Position numbers and translations under genes: made by a program. Positions 54,791-64,000 of a stretch of DNA of 64,000 bases are shown in pieces (position 1 is the first letter of the stretch; each line of letters starts with the position of its first letter). The notes beneath the pieces are model-generated. The model worked only from the letters and a program-made list of their open reading frames with translations, searched no databases and was not told the origin of the DNA. Source of the stretch: Acanthosepion pharaonis (taxonomy: Eukaryota > Mollusca > Cephalopoda > Sepiida > Sepiidae); the NCBI GenBank assembly GCA_903632075.3, contig CAHIKZ030004549.1:412501-476500 (forward strand). Reading direction: 5' to 3'.

Positions 54791-55734
54791 GTATATATAT
54801 ATATATATATATTTATTATGTGTAAGACAAGCAAATTAAAAATAATGAGCCAAAGTGATAGTTTGATATAAGATGAGGCTTATATTTTCACATGGTAGAC
54901 TTTCTTATATACAACATTTTTTTTCTAAAAGAAAACCAGAAAAGAATTTGGCTCTGTTCACTAATTATGATATCCACTCAGTGAATCTTGTCCATCATCT
55001 ACAACTATTCAACTTGACTGAATCAAGTCAAGTTCATCAATGTGTAGAATTTCTATTGATATTGTCCGTGTCCAACAGGCATAAGTTGGGGATGGAGTGG
55101 CAATGGATGTTCCCTGAACTGACTCAAATCAATAATACTTCTCCAGGTTAGACTAGGGGGGGGTAGTGGTTTACGTGCCTGAAAAGATGTTTATTTTTGT
55201 CTCTAAAAGAATTTACGGTTGTTATTTCAAAGCAATAGTTATAAATATTTTCTGAAAATGTAATCGATTATTTTAATCTATAAAATCTTTGAACTAGTAT
55301 ACTTGACTTTGCTGTTTTTATCACTTTCTTGCCAGTGTGTTTTTCAACCTTCCTCAGATGTATAATTCCTTGATTTATTATTATTTTTTTTTTTTTTTTG
55401 TTACTGGTAGGTCATGTCAGATCAAGGCTAGACCTGTTAGTAGTAACATGTAACCCAGTACAACCTGCCACATGGACAAGTGCTTGGTGTCTAAACCAAC
55501 TTCCCTGCTAGCTATTCTGCTAGTGAAGTTTTCAAAAGAAAATAAATAAATAAATAAAATAATGCCAAATTAATAATATAAAATAAATCAGACAATAATA
55601 ACTTGACAGCTCAATGTAGTTAGATAGAAATCATAACCCCCACCCAAACTTAACCGACTTTAAATTTGCCGCACAAAGTTACACTTGCTTTCTACATTTT
55701 AAAAAATATATATTTTAAGACAATTTTTTATGTT
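54791..55734. other. Non-coding stretch
   Basis: TA tract 54793-54813. A 92-codon frame (54873-55151) has no recognisable family. Confidence 0.5.
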
Positions 55735-56010
55735 TATACGTTCTTTTTATAGTTGCAAATATTTAAGTAAATGCTCTGTTTATGATAAACCATAATATAG
55801 CCGGAAATCGGTAAAAGCACATCAGGTTATATGACGGTTCCGTATAGGATAGAGGTTCGATTCCTGTTGGAGGACACATGTTTTCTATGATAATTTCTTG
55901 GACATTCAGTCCGGTAAATGTCGTTAATACTGTTTATTATAAACAGAACAATTACTTAAATATTTGTATCTGTAAAAAGAATGTATAAACATAATAAATG
56001 TCTTAAAATA
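55735..56010 (+). mobile_element. SINE type 2 with terminal inverted repeats
   Basis: Left TIR (about 55735-55795, TTATACGTTCTTTTTATAGT, AAATGCTCTGTTTATGATAA) mirrors the right end (about 55935-56005, TTTATTATAAACAGAACAA, AAAAGAATGTATAAACATAA). Between them: AAAGCACATCAGG, GGTTCGATTCCTGTTGGAGG. The A-box region is altered. Confidence 0.82.
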
Positions 56011-56269
56011 GTAGTTTATTCCAAACCAAAACAAAATTATTAAACAAGTGATATAATCAAATGTTTACTACGTTAATAAAAACATTGATTAAAATTAAAA
56101 AAAAAAAAAAAAAAAAAAATAAATATATAAGATAAAAAATAAATAATGACAAGCAAAATAATTTAACCCAAATAGATAAACATATAAATTACTTCTGGTA
56201 AAATAACCGTCAAAATAGACTACCCACAATGCACCACTGATCCGTATATATAAATAGCCAAGAAAAATA

Positions 56270-56345
56270 ACAGCACTCATGGCCTGACGATTGTGTCTAG
56301 CGTGAAACACTGTTGCCTCTAAGTGTTGACTTCCATGTTCGCTTT
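56270..56345 (+). ncRNA. Hammerhead-like unit, intact core
   Basis: GGC 56281-56283, CTGACGA 56284-56290, stem II 56291-56303 (with the same U.U base and G.U pairs), GAAA 56304-56307, a shortened stem III (ACA/TGT with one-base loop), T17, then GCC. The core is intact, unlike 36433-36475, but stems are weak. The 3' flank TCTAAGTGTTGACTTCCATG matches the 36.5-kb arm. Confidence 0.62.
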
Positions 56346-56354
56346 TATATTTTT

Positions 56355-56405
56355 ATATATATATATATATACATACATACACACGCACACACACACACAT
56401 ATATA
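56355..56405. repeat. (TA)n(CA)n microsatellite
   Basis: TA, TACA and CA blocks, then TATA. Confidence 0.9.
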
Positions 56406-56506
56406 TTAGGTTGGGGCAAAAATAATGACGTAATAATGTTGTTTTTTTGACGTATTTTTTAACGTCAAAAAAACATTATTACGTCATTATTTTTGCACCA
56501 AGCTAA
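56406..56506. mobile_element. Mariner-type MITE (101 bp)
   Basis: Ends TTAGGTTGGGGCAAAAATAA and its near-perfect inverse (ATTTTTGCACCAAGCTAA); nearly the whole element is a palindrome around GACGTATTTTTTAACGTC. The TTAGGTTGG(T/G)GCAAAA terminus is the mariner/MADE1 style. TA lies on both sides. Confidence 0.87.
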
Positions 56507-56573
56507 TAGATATATATATATCTGATAAAAATAAAGTTTTATGGTATGCTATATTTATGGGTCAAAGTGCTCA

Positions 56574-56735
56574 ATATCAAGGATAGAGTATATGTAAATA
56601 TAAAAGACACTGTAGTCAATAGTGACAGCCTGTTTCATGCTTAAATGCCTTCTTCAGGCCTGAAGATTGAATTTATGCCTGAAACAAACTGTTTCCACAG
56701 GATGTTGATATCAATGTCCACTTATATTCACTAAA
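56574..56735. mobile_element. Penelope-type terminus, inverted pair
   Basis: Conserved block 56574-56590, then a left unit (minus strand CCTGAAGAAGGCATTTAAGC, ATGAAACAGGCTGTC) facing a right unit (plus strand GCCTGAAGATTGAATTTATG, CCTGAAACAAACTGT). Both resemble hammerheads with CTGAAGA cores. Confidence 0.68.
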
Positions 56736-57190
56736 TCAATAAATGTTCAGTGGACTGGTTTCAGTTGACCAATTCCAGTTTCATGTAATACTGCTCATCA
56801 AGATCAGATGGTTCAATGAGTGTATTGAATTATTACCAGATATCATATTTATACTATGCAAAACAAAGGCTAATCATCGTCTTCAAACTTCAAATACATT
56901 TAATCTCTTAGGTACATGATAACTTTTAAACATTTAAACCAATCAGAAACGTAAGAACTAATTATTAATAATGACACGTATACTATAATTCTAAACAGGA
57001 AACAAAGGATAAACCTCTACTCCTGTTCAAAAGACCAGGGAGCAGTATGAACCTCTATTGCCTTTTGAACAGGTTTATCCTTTATTTCCTGTTTAGGATT
57101 GGATGTAGAGATTCCTTTTCTCATTATCTTTTGCTCCTAATAAACCTTTGCATCTTAATGGCATTATCACCTTGCTTCAAGTGAATTTTT
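56736..57190. other. Non-coding stretch with a nested inverted repeat
   Basis: At 56989-57098 CTAAACAGGAAACAAAGGAT and its inverse enclose a second pair, CCTGTTCAAAAG and CTTTTGAACAGG. Otherwise unrecognised. Confidence 0.6.
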
Positions 57191-57194
57191 TTTG

Positions 57195-57720
57195 TTTTTA
57201 AGCATTTCACCCCAAGCAAGGCCTGAGTGCCACTAGCACGCAAGGGGTTACAGAGAGTAAAAGTAAGAGTAAAGAGAGGTGTTTGAGGAAAATATAAGGA
57301 GAAGGACGGGGATCAAGATCAAGGCATCAAAATTGAAGATTATAGTTGTCAGGGAAGCAAGTAAGAGGAAAGGAGTTCCACTGTTGAGAAGTGCAAGAAA
57401 AGCTGTTGGAGTAAAAGAAGCAGTTATATTTAAATGTTTCAACAGTAAAATAGTGGGACCGAGATGCCAACCTAGTAGCATGCTTAAATTCAAGCAGTTG
57501 GCACAACAGTGCAAGTAGTGTGTCAGAGCAGTTGCCATGAAAATATTTGTAGAAAAGACAAAGGGAAGCCACATCATATCTGTGAGAAAGTGACTAGAGT
57601 TGAGATGCCAGGTCAGGACCTATCACATTGCCTGTCTGTCTGTCTTTGGATTTTGTCAAGAACCTCGAGATGAACAGTGGGAGCACCAGATCATATATGG
57701 CAACAGAATTCAATGCAAGA
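57195..57720 (-). pseudogene. LINE family J 3' end
   Basis: Minus-strand frame MASLCLFYKYFHGNCSDTLL, then QLLEFKHATRLASRSHYFTV, FSCTSQQWNSFPLTCFPDNY (57572-57327); the blocks SLCLFYRYFHG, STRLASRSH and LWNSLPxxxFPxxYNL are all present in one frame with one stop after NLQF. Then the 3' UTR to about 57195. Less decayed than most copies. Confidence 0.87.
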
Positions 57721-59329
57721 ATAAATAGTAGATTGATTTAAAAAAAAAAAAAAAGTACCTATATATAAAAGAACGTTTGTTACAACTCTCAGTGAGTTTT
57801 CTCTTGATATTGAAATTTATTCGGTCTTTTGAGATATAATTTAGTTGTAGGTAGCATAGAAGGAATTTTCTTTGTGTCTGTATTTGGAAATGGGTTCTGA
57901 TCTTTTGTTTAGGAGTTTATCTTGTCTATATATTAGAGAGAGGAAGTGTATAGACATTGACAATCACCATACAGTGTTCATTTCTATGTCTACACTGTTC
58001 ATCTACAAATTACCTTTTTCAAATATTGGGCACTCTTTCCTCATAAATATAGCAAATTTTAAACAAATATATATAATATTAATGCTCTATTTTTAATATT
58101 ATCTTAATATTTTTAATATTGAGCACTATATATAAAAATCTACTGTTTCTTAAATCTTATATAGATATATACATATATATATCTCCAAGTTTGCTTACCT
58201 GATCACTACTGGCTGCTGCCACCTTTTAATCTACTCTTCTTAGGAAGTTATACCTTTCGTGAGATAATGATGCCATTATTGGTAATATTCTTGGAATACA
58301 TTTTAGTGATGTATTGGTGGATGTCGGGGTATCAGCAAATTTTTGTTCTTTCAAAGAATTTTTCCATTTCATGAAATTGCCAAGAATCAGAGAAAGTGGA
58401 TACAGTCTATTCTTGGAATGAGATTCTTAGCCAGGAACTTTCAAAGTTTTAATGCATCCTTTTTTTTTAATTTTCCAATCTGCTGTTAGATGTTCCTGTA
58501 CTGTTTTCCCTATTCATATGCAGTTTTTTTGCTACCAATCACACGCTTAATCTTTGATCTGAGCACACCAACGTTCACATTTGAATCTGTTGTTTTTGAC
58601 TGTCCTCTTCTTGCATCATCATTCACATATTCTCAACCTTCCAGTGACAATTTCTTTGTACCATTTTCACCGTAAGTCACTTTTAATGGGGGCTAGCATT
58701 ACACTTTTACATTAGCACTTTTACTAATCCTCACATAAAAATTGATATTAATCCACCATTACAGACGCCTTTCACTCATTTCCTGCCAACAGTTATAACA
58801 TGAACACCTATAGCTTCCTCTACTGCTCAGCATTGAAATGAATAATTCATCTGGTCTGCAACATTAATAAAGTGGAAGTTCATATGTATCCAGGCATGCT
58901 TGAGTACAAATATTTACCTCACTCATTACCCAAGAGATGCACTATATTAATTCAAGGAATTATCACACCTCATATATATGAGAGAGAGTGTGAACATAGG
59001 AATCAATACTCTATTGTAACTGTCAGTTTCACACTTCAATTCAGTCATCAGACCAAGTGCTACATTTGCCATATTACTTTCTGTGTCAGCATTGTTTATA
59101 TCTATAAATCTCCACTACTGAATGATCTTCCCCTGTAAGTGCAGTAAATGACTTTAAACAATAGATAGATATGCATTACTATTTCACTATAGAAATGCAT
59201 TCAAACAAAGAAAGGTATTGTCAATGTTCAGAAATTAAGGCAAGTGTTATTGAGAAAATCTAGCTGTTATGTGTAATTTATTTTTGCCATTGTCACTGTG
59301 ACTATTTAAAGCGAGAATGAAGTTTGTTT
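57721..59329. other. Non-coding stretch
   Basis: 57955-58010 contains a short repeat seen at 28010 and 33470, and 58120-58135 the GAGCACT part of the Penelope-type block. The 88-codon frame at 58872-59138 has no known domain. Confidence 0.5.
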
Positions 59330-59430
59330 TATACACTAATGTTCACACTGTACAAGGCCCAAGAGCCACTCGAGGTAGAGGATTACAGAGTAAAAGGCAC
59401 AGTTTATGAGGATATGTCAAGAAGATAACA
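59330..59430 (+). repeat. Short dispersed repeat, family D
   Basis: AATGTTCACACTGTACAAGG, AAGAGCCACTCGAGGTAGAG, GATTACAGAGTAAAAGGCAC, AGTTTATGAGGATATG. Partners near 30510 (plus), 30960 (minus), 32515 (minus). Confidence 0.7.
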
Positions 59431-59892
59431 GTGCAATAGATTAATGATATCTTTGTTCAAACCTGTTCTGTCAAAAATAAATTGTCAAAAAGAAAATATT
59501 TTACAAGCAAGAAAGAAGCATATTCAAGCTTTCCTTTTGTTTGTCATGTATTAATTCTTTATAGGCATTTGGATGCCTGGCTGCATTTAGAAGATTACAG
59601 CATGAATCTGTCTCTTTTTTTTTTTCCTGGCTTTTCTAATGCAAAGCAGAGACGATAGCAGACTGATTGGAATTGCTAAGCCTTTAACGGCTGCAACTTG
59701 TATTGCTGCATGCTTGTACATGTCTCGGATTTATTGATTCATTTACTTATCACCTTTCCATCTGTGACTGTCTTATTTGTTTCCAACTGCTTTTTTTTTT
59801 CTTTCTATCTTCAGCTGGCTAATTGCAAACAAATTGGAAAACTGTTTTATAGATCATCATCACTGAACTTGTTTTAAAAATTATTCTGACTT
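59431..59892. other. Non-coding stretch
   Basis: Nothing recognised. Confidence 0.5.
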
Positions 59893-60250
59893 GTATCCTC
59901 ATCTTTACTGTTTTCACCAGTGTTTTTCTAACAATCCTAGTGTTGTAAACATATCTGAGAGAAAATAATTTTGATTGTATGAATTAATCTTTTATCCTCA
60001 TCTTTATTGTTTTGATCACTCTATTTTGATCAATGTATTCTCTGATCTTCCTCGTGTTCCCCTAATATTTAATTGAAAATATTGTTTCTATTTCATGAAT
60101 TATTCTTTCATCCTCATCTTTATTGTTTTGATCACTCTATTTTGGTTGGAAGGTTCTCTAACTATCATAATCTTATAGCAATGTTTTTATTTGTATTATA
60201 GATATTCCTGTATGATTTAGACTAATATCCCCATCTTTGTTTCATTAGCC
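59893..60250. repeat. Tandem array of foldback-derived units, about 105-115 bp
   Basis: Units start near 59893, 59993, 60108 and 60219 (last partial), each with (A)TCCTCATCTTTATTG, TTTTGATCACTCTATTTTG and a TCTGATCTTCCTCGTGTTCC-like block. The order matches the left arm of the tRNA-centre foldback family, including the reversed CTGATGA region. Confidence 0.72.
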
Positions 60251-60642
60251 TTCTTCGGAGTTCCATTTTTATCTTGTGCTTTGTCAAATTTAGACTTATT
60301 AACTGCAGATCAGTTAAGAGTTCCCCTTCCTTTTTTTTTTCTTATGGATCAATTTTTTGTCATTTCATCTGGTGACTAGCCTATTTTTTGTGATTTAGAT
60401 CACTTCATACAAAGACAGTGAATCAGTGGACCTTAAAATCAACAAAATCACGTTAAACTGAATTTAAATTTTTGAATATTTATAGATTTCCTTCTGTTCT
60501 TGATTTGTCTGTCCGCTTCTGGAGATATATGCAAATCTATTGCAATGAATTTGCATATACTTCATTTAGTATAAACAGAAACCATTTTATCATATCTTTA
60601 ATAGTATTTACCTTAAAGAACATTTACTGTCTAAATACACAG

Positions 60643-60675
<33 letters not shown>

Positions 60676-60829
60676 AGGTCAGTGATCAATGAACAAAATT
60701 AATAACATGTTACCTTCCTAGATATTATTCAAAATAGAAGAAAACTCACTTTCATTTCCATCTATCCAGGTCGACCTTAGTCAGGATCATTGAACCAATG
60801 CAAACAATCCTTTCTTCAGCTGTATAGTA
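60251..60829. other. Non-coding stretch
   Basis: TA tract 60643-60671; otherwise nothing. Confidence 0.5.
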
Positions 60830-61080
60830 TATGCAATGCCAGGGCTACATACAAGTTTGAATTCAGAGTTTTTCCTTCTCCTAGACCAGTTGCCATCCAA
60901 GGCAATAAAACCCAGTCTGTCCTGCTATTTACCTATAGCTGGGGGAAGAAGAAGAAGATTCATACATTTCTCAAGGGTATTAGATCATAAGGGAATGTAA
61001 TGGATCCGAATGGAATTTGAATTTGGCTCTCCAATTCCTTAGTCTGAGCTACTATTACACCACTGTATCTCATTATTTAA
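60830..61080 (-). mobile_element. SINE type 3
   Basis: CTTCTCCTAGACCAGTTGCC, AACCCAGTCTGTCCTGCTAT, GATTCATACATTTCTCAAGG and the reversed head with GGAATTTGAATTTGGCTCTC near 61010. Confidence 0.8.
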
Positions 61081-62289
61081 TAAGCCAAAAAAATTATGTC
61101 ACTTAGTATCTTCCATAGTTTAACTTCCTTTATTTTGAGCATTCTCTAATTCAAATTTTGTCAACTTAATTTTAATTTATTTTACTCAGTATCGTTCAGG
61201 TGTTTCACCATTTGACTTTTTTCTTTATCATTTAACCATCAGAATGTCTACCTTTTTGCCCTCAATTTTGTTGGTATCATAATTAAGATTTAGTATTCAT
61301 TGGCATTCTTCCACAATGCTTTGCAACGTTAATTTTTAATCTTGTTTTAGCTTTGAAAGAATATGAGAACGTATTTCACTGTCTTGCTCGAAGTCAGCCC
61401 TTTTACAAAAATTAGACATTTAAACCGGTCAAGGGATATTTTGTGTAATTTAAATTTTTCACATTCCCTGCTTACTACTCCTGCATATATAACAAAATCA
61501 TTCATGTAATTTTTTGTTAAATCTAAGGACTGCCAACATGTATAGAAATATGAACATTTCTCTCAAAATATTTCAGAAAACATAGTTACTGCCTCATCAA
61601 AATTATTGACTACCAGGTTTTTTGGCAAAATGTAGTTAGAGTACTTTCCATGCTCTACAGAATCTATTTTCCTTATAAACAGTTGTACCTTTTTCTCATC
61701 TGGTCAGAATTGATAGTATTTCTTGAAGATTCCTTTGTATCTTTTTTGCCCTCATTGTTGAACTCTCTAAGGTCTACAATATTTGGAGTTATTCATTTCC
61801 TTAAATTCATCTTTTTACAAGTAATGATATCATTTATGTTTGTTGCTCTTGAATTTGAATTGTCCTTAAATCTTCATTTTTACCATTTGTTCATTACCAC
61901 TGTTATAATGTTGTCTTTGTTCAAAAATAGCTGAGGATTAGGAAGGTCATAGTTAGAAAGAATATCACAGGAACAAATGACTAGGGAGGGAAAATAGAAT
62001 AAGAATGGAAAAAACTTGAGTAACTCAACTACTCCTCAAATCCTACTCTAATGTGGCTACTTGCTATATAATATATAAGTAGGAGCAGTCCATTGTCCCA
62101 GTAGCAGGAAAGAGCAGGAAGTCCTACTCTGCAACTTTTGTGCATAAATAAGGTTACTAAATAACATTTTTTATATTTGCCTTGATAAAGTTCTTTAAAG
62201 AATGAAATGTGTTAGCATAAAAGGATTTCCTCTTATATATATATATGAGGTGGAAGAAAATGCAACTAATATTGATTGCATTTTTCCAC
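61081..62289. other. AT-rich non-coding stretch
   Basis: The 94-codon frame at 61650-61934 is hydrophobic and T-rich with no family resemblance. Nothing else recognised. Confidence 0.45.
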
Positions 62290-62640
62290 CAAGAATGCTG
62301 AAGATAAATGGACACATAGTTTGCCTTCAGTTCATCTTTGGTGTTACAAGGAGGCTTTTTGGTCTCTCGCTCTGTTGCACCCCACACATAATAATCAAGG
62401 GGGTTGCAGTCTGGGGGGGTTAGGTGGCCTGATGAAAGGGGTGATATGGTTGCAGAAATTGAAATGTTTCAACACATGGTGTGCACCAGTCCAGACCATG
62501 ATGGTAACTGATGGTATCGGAAAAAAATAAGACATTAGCTAGGTGAAAGCTAAGTTTATGAGCACCACAGAAGTAACAGTTTAAAATGTGGGAGGTATTT
62601 CTGCCACACCCTATACAATTATTAACATAAGGCAAATATT
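62290..62640 (-). pseudogene. Mariner-like transposase C-terminal fragment
   Basis: The minus strand reads GLDWCTPCVETFQFLQPYHP, then, after an extra C in a C-run at about 62412-62418, PDCNPLDYYVWGATERETKK and PPCNTKDELKANYVS. The PDCNPLD block holds the third DDE aspartate. The single-base expansion disrupts the frame exactly at that block. The upstream QQD region is not recognisable. Homologous to 28575-29345. Confidence 0.82.
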
Positions 62641-62784
62641 AGTAGATAACACCAAAATACTCTCTAGCACCCAATGCAAGGAAAGACTCAAAACCTTAGA
62701 AGCTATTATTATACAAAATAAACACCTGACATTAAATAAAATTTTTTTCACCGCATGAGATTTCATCTCGAATGCTTTGCTATA

Positions 62785-62960
62785 AGTTAGTGCTGAATAT
62801 GATGGAAAGAGCAGATGTAAATATAAAAGTGGACATTAAGGTCAACACCCAGCAGTGACAGTGCCTGTTTCATGCTTAAATGCAATCATCCGGCTACTTA
62901 TGATTGTGTTTAAGCATTAAACAGACTGTTGCCACAGGATGTTAACCTTAATTTTCACTT
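62785..62960. mobile_element. Penelope-type terminus, inverted pair
   Basis: A variant conserved block (62789-62813, AGTGCTGAATATGATGG) followed by arms GTGGACATTAAGGTCAACAC / CAGTGCCTGTTTCATGC and the inverse ATTAAACAGACTGTTGCCAC / GTTAACCTTAATTTTCAC. Same arrangement as 36340-36532 but strongly diverged (GAAAC has become TTAAAC on the right). Confidence 0.7.
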
Positions 62961-63024
62961 ATATATACATTCTTGCTCTGTCTTGTACACAGGGCTCTAC
63001 CTGGATTTTATCCTCTTGGAAATA

Positions 63025-63041
63025 TATATATATATTGACCA

Positions 63042-63095
<54 letters not shown>
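63025..63095. repeat. (TA)n microsatellites
   Basis: Two TA tracts, the longer with over 20 units from 63045. Confidence 0.95.
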
Positions 63096-63098
<3 letters not shown>

Positions 63099-63250
63099 TC
63101 GACTCTCCCGTCGAGAAACTGACAGCCTGACACCGGCACATGAGATTTGATTATAGTGGTGAAGGCTTCGTGCAGGACCATCGACACTTTTTGAAGGGAC
63201 GAATACAGAGACCTGGTGCACTGAGTGCCACAAGGTTCCCAAACGACCCT
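63096..63250 (-). other. GC-richer segment, possible retroelement 3' end
   Basis: On the minus strand the segment ends CTCGACGGGAGAGTCGACTG next to a TA tract. The LINE at 11262 ends CTCGATGAGAGAGTCCATT next to a TA tract. This is suggestive of related 3' ends, but the rest is unrecognised. Confidence 0.4.
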
Positions 63251-63254
63251 CCAG

Positions 63255-63475
63255 CAGGTTTGAATTCAGAGTTGTCCTTCTCCTAGACCAGTTGCCATCC
63301 AAGGCTATAGAACCCAGTCTGTCCTGCTATTTTACCCATAGCTGGAGGAAGAGGATTCATACCTTTCCCAAGGGTATTAGCACGTAAGTGAATTTAATGG
63401 ATTCGACTGGAATTCGAACTTGGCTCTGCGATTCCTCAATCCAAGCCACTATACATTACTCCACCATGCCTAGGA
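63255..63475 (-). mobile_element. SINE type 3, best copy
   Basis: CTTCTCCTAGACCAGTTGCC, AACCCAGTCTGTCCTGCTAT, ATTCATACCTTTCCCAAGGG, then the reversed head: GGAATTCGAACTTGGCTCTG (B-box) and CCACTATACATTACTCCACC (A-box region). Confidence 0.82.
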
Positions 63476-63478
<3 letters not shown>

Positions 63479-63537
<59 letters not shown>

Positions 63538-63548
63538 TACACACACAT
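63479..63548. repeat. (TA)n(CA)n microsatellite
   Basis: About 20 TA units then CA. Confidence 0.95.
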
Positions 63549-63571
63549 TATACATTTATTAATTTAAAAGT

Positions 63572-63700
63572 ATGGTCCACCACTACACAGGAATTACCAT
63601 GTTTCAAAAGCAGAAACTAAAGTTTTAAAATTAATTATAGAAAGTTTTAGTTTCTGTTTTTGAAACATGGTAATTCCTGTGTAATGATGGGACCAAATTT
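63572..63700. repeat. Inverted repeat, arms about 55 bp
   Basis: ATGGTCCACCACTACACAGG / AATTACCATGTTTCAAAAGC on the left and its inverse on the right, spacer about 15 bases, few mismatches. Confidence 0.88.
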
Positions 63701-63704
63701 TTAG

Positions 63705-63795
63705 ATTAGTAAATTTCATGCTCTACAGAATTGTATTGAGCACTGATTTTTAAAAATAATTAATAAGAACACCGGATTATAAATCTTACTGTTCT

Positions 63796-63831
<36 letters not shown>

Positions 63832-64000
63832 AAGATGTATGACAAAGCATAAAAAGTTTTAGTGTGACGTGTTTCATACTTTAGAACTTTATCGGACTAA
63901 GTTTGTCTATGTTTGGTCAGTATCATTACGGTGAGCAACTAAAAAAAAAACATAAAAGAGACATTTTAAAAAAGAACACATTAAATGCATTAGTTGCTTC
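63705..64000 (-). other. Penelope-type terminal scrap and possible hammerhead remnant
   Basis: 63735-63800 repeats the sequence of 20910-20990 in inverse. After a TA tract (63800-63829), the minus strand 63900-63850 reads TTAGT, CCGATAA (expected CTGANGA), a short hairpin, GAAAC, an AC loop, GTC, then ACACTAA. TTAGT can pair ACTAA. Core changed, so a relic at best. Confidence 0.4.

Noticed and set aside
58872..59138. 88-codon coding exon
   Set aside because: No recognisable domain and the region overlaps short dispersed repeats.
61650..61934. 94-codon membrane protein candidate
   Set aside because: T-rich DNA gives hydrophobic translations by default; no start context, splice sites or family match.

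Overview
The window reads as about 64 kb of non-coding, repeat-dense nuclear DNA from an animal. It is strongly AT-rich, with very many (TA)n and (CA)n microsatellites, tRNA-headed SINEs, broken non-LTR retrotransposon ends, Penelope-like element remnants, mariner/pogo debris and foldback elements. The combination most resembles a mollusc, particularly a cephalopod such as an octopus. That is inferred from general texture and repeat style, not proven. I found no intact host gene, rRNA, functional tRNA or CRISPR array. Almost every open reading frame of 60 residues or more is chance, simple-sequence or transposon-derived.

Layout. 1-7.3 kb: AT-rich DNA, a compound TA minisatellite, two LINE fragments and a tandem duplication. 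7.35-9.9 kb: a 5'-truncated Penelope-like retroelement (minus strand) with the end of the reverse transcriptase, a GIY-YIG endonuclease, triplicated 3' sequence and inverted terminal repeats that each carry a recognisable type I hammerhead ribozyme. 10-20 kb: LINE fragments, including a 1.6-kb reverse transcriptase pseudogene with a C-terminal zinc finger, and a GC-rich 5'-truncated RTE-like insertion with an 11-bp target duplication. 20-35 kb: palindromes, a LINE/SINE composite present as an inverted pair, SINEs and a mariner pseudogene. 36-38.8 kb: a hammerhead-like palindrome, an inverted SINE pair and a 0.6-kb minisatellite. 39-48 kb: foldback elements, SINEs and a candidate solo LTR. 48-49.4 kb: a 1.3-kb polypyrimidine tract. 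49.7-64 kb: foldback elements, a LINE reverse transcriptase fragment, a pogo/Tigger-type MITE, a mariner MITE, further ribozyme-like termini, a second mariner pseudogene and SINEs.

The common theme is inverted pairing. Penelope-type termini, SINE pairs and several foldback families are arranged as head-to-head inverted copies, often next to (TA)n tracts, and several contain a hammerhead-type core (CTGANGA, a short hairpin, then GAAA). If the region is transcribed, for example within an intron, it would form many long RNA hairpins.
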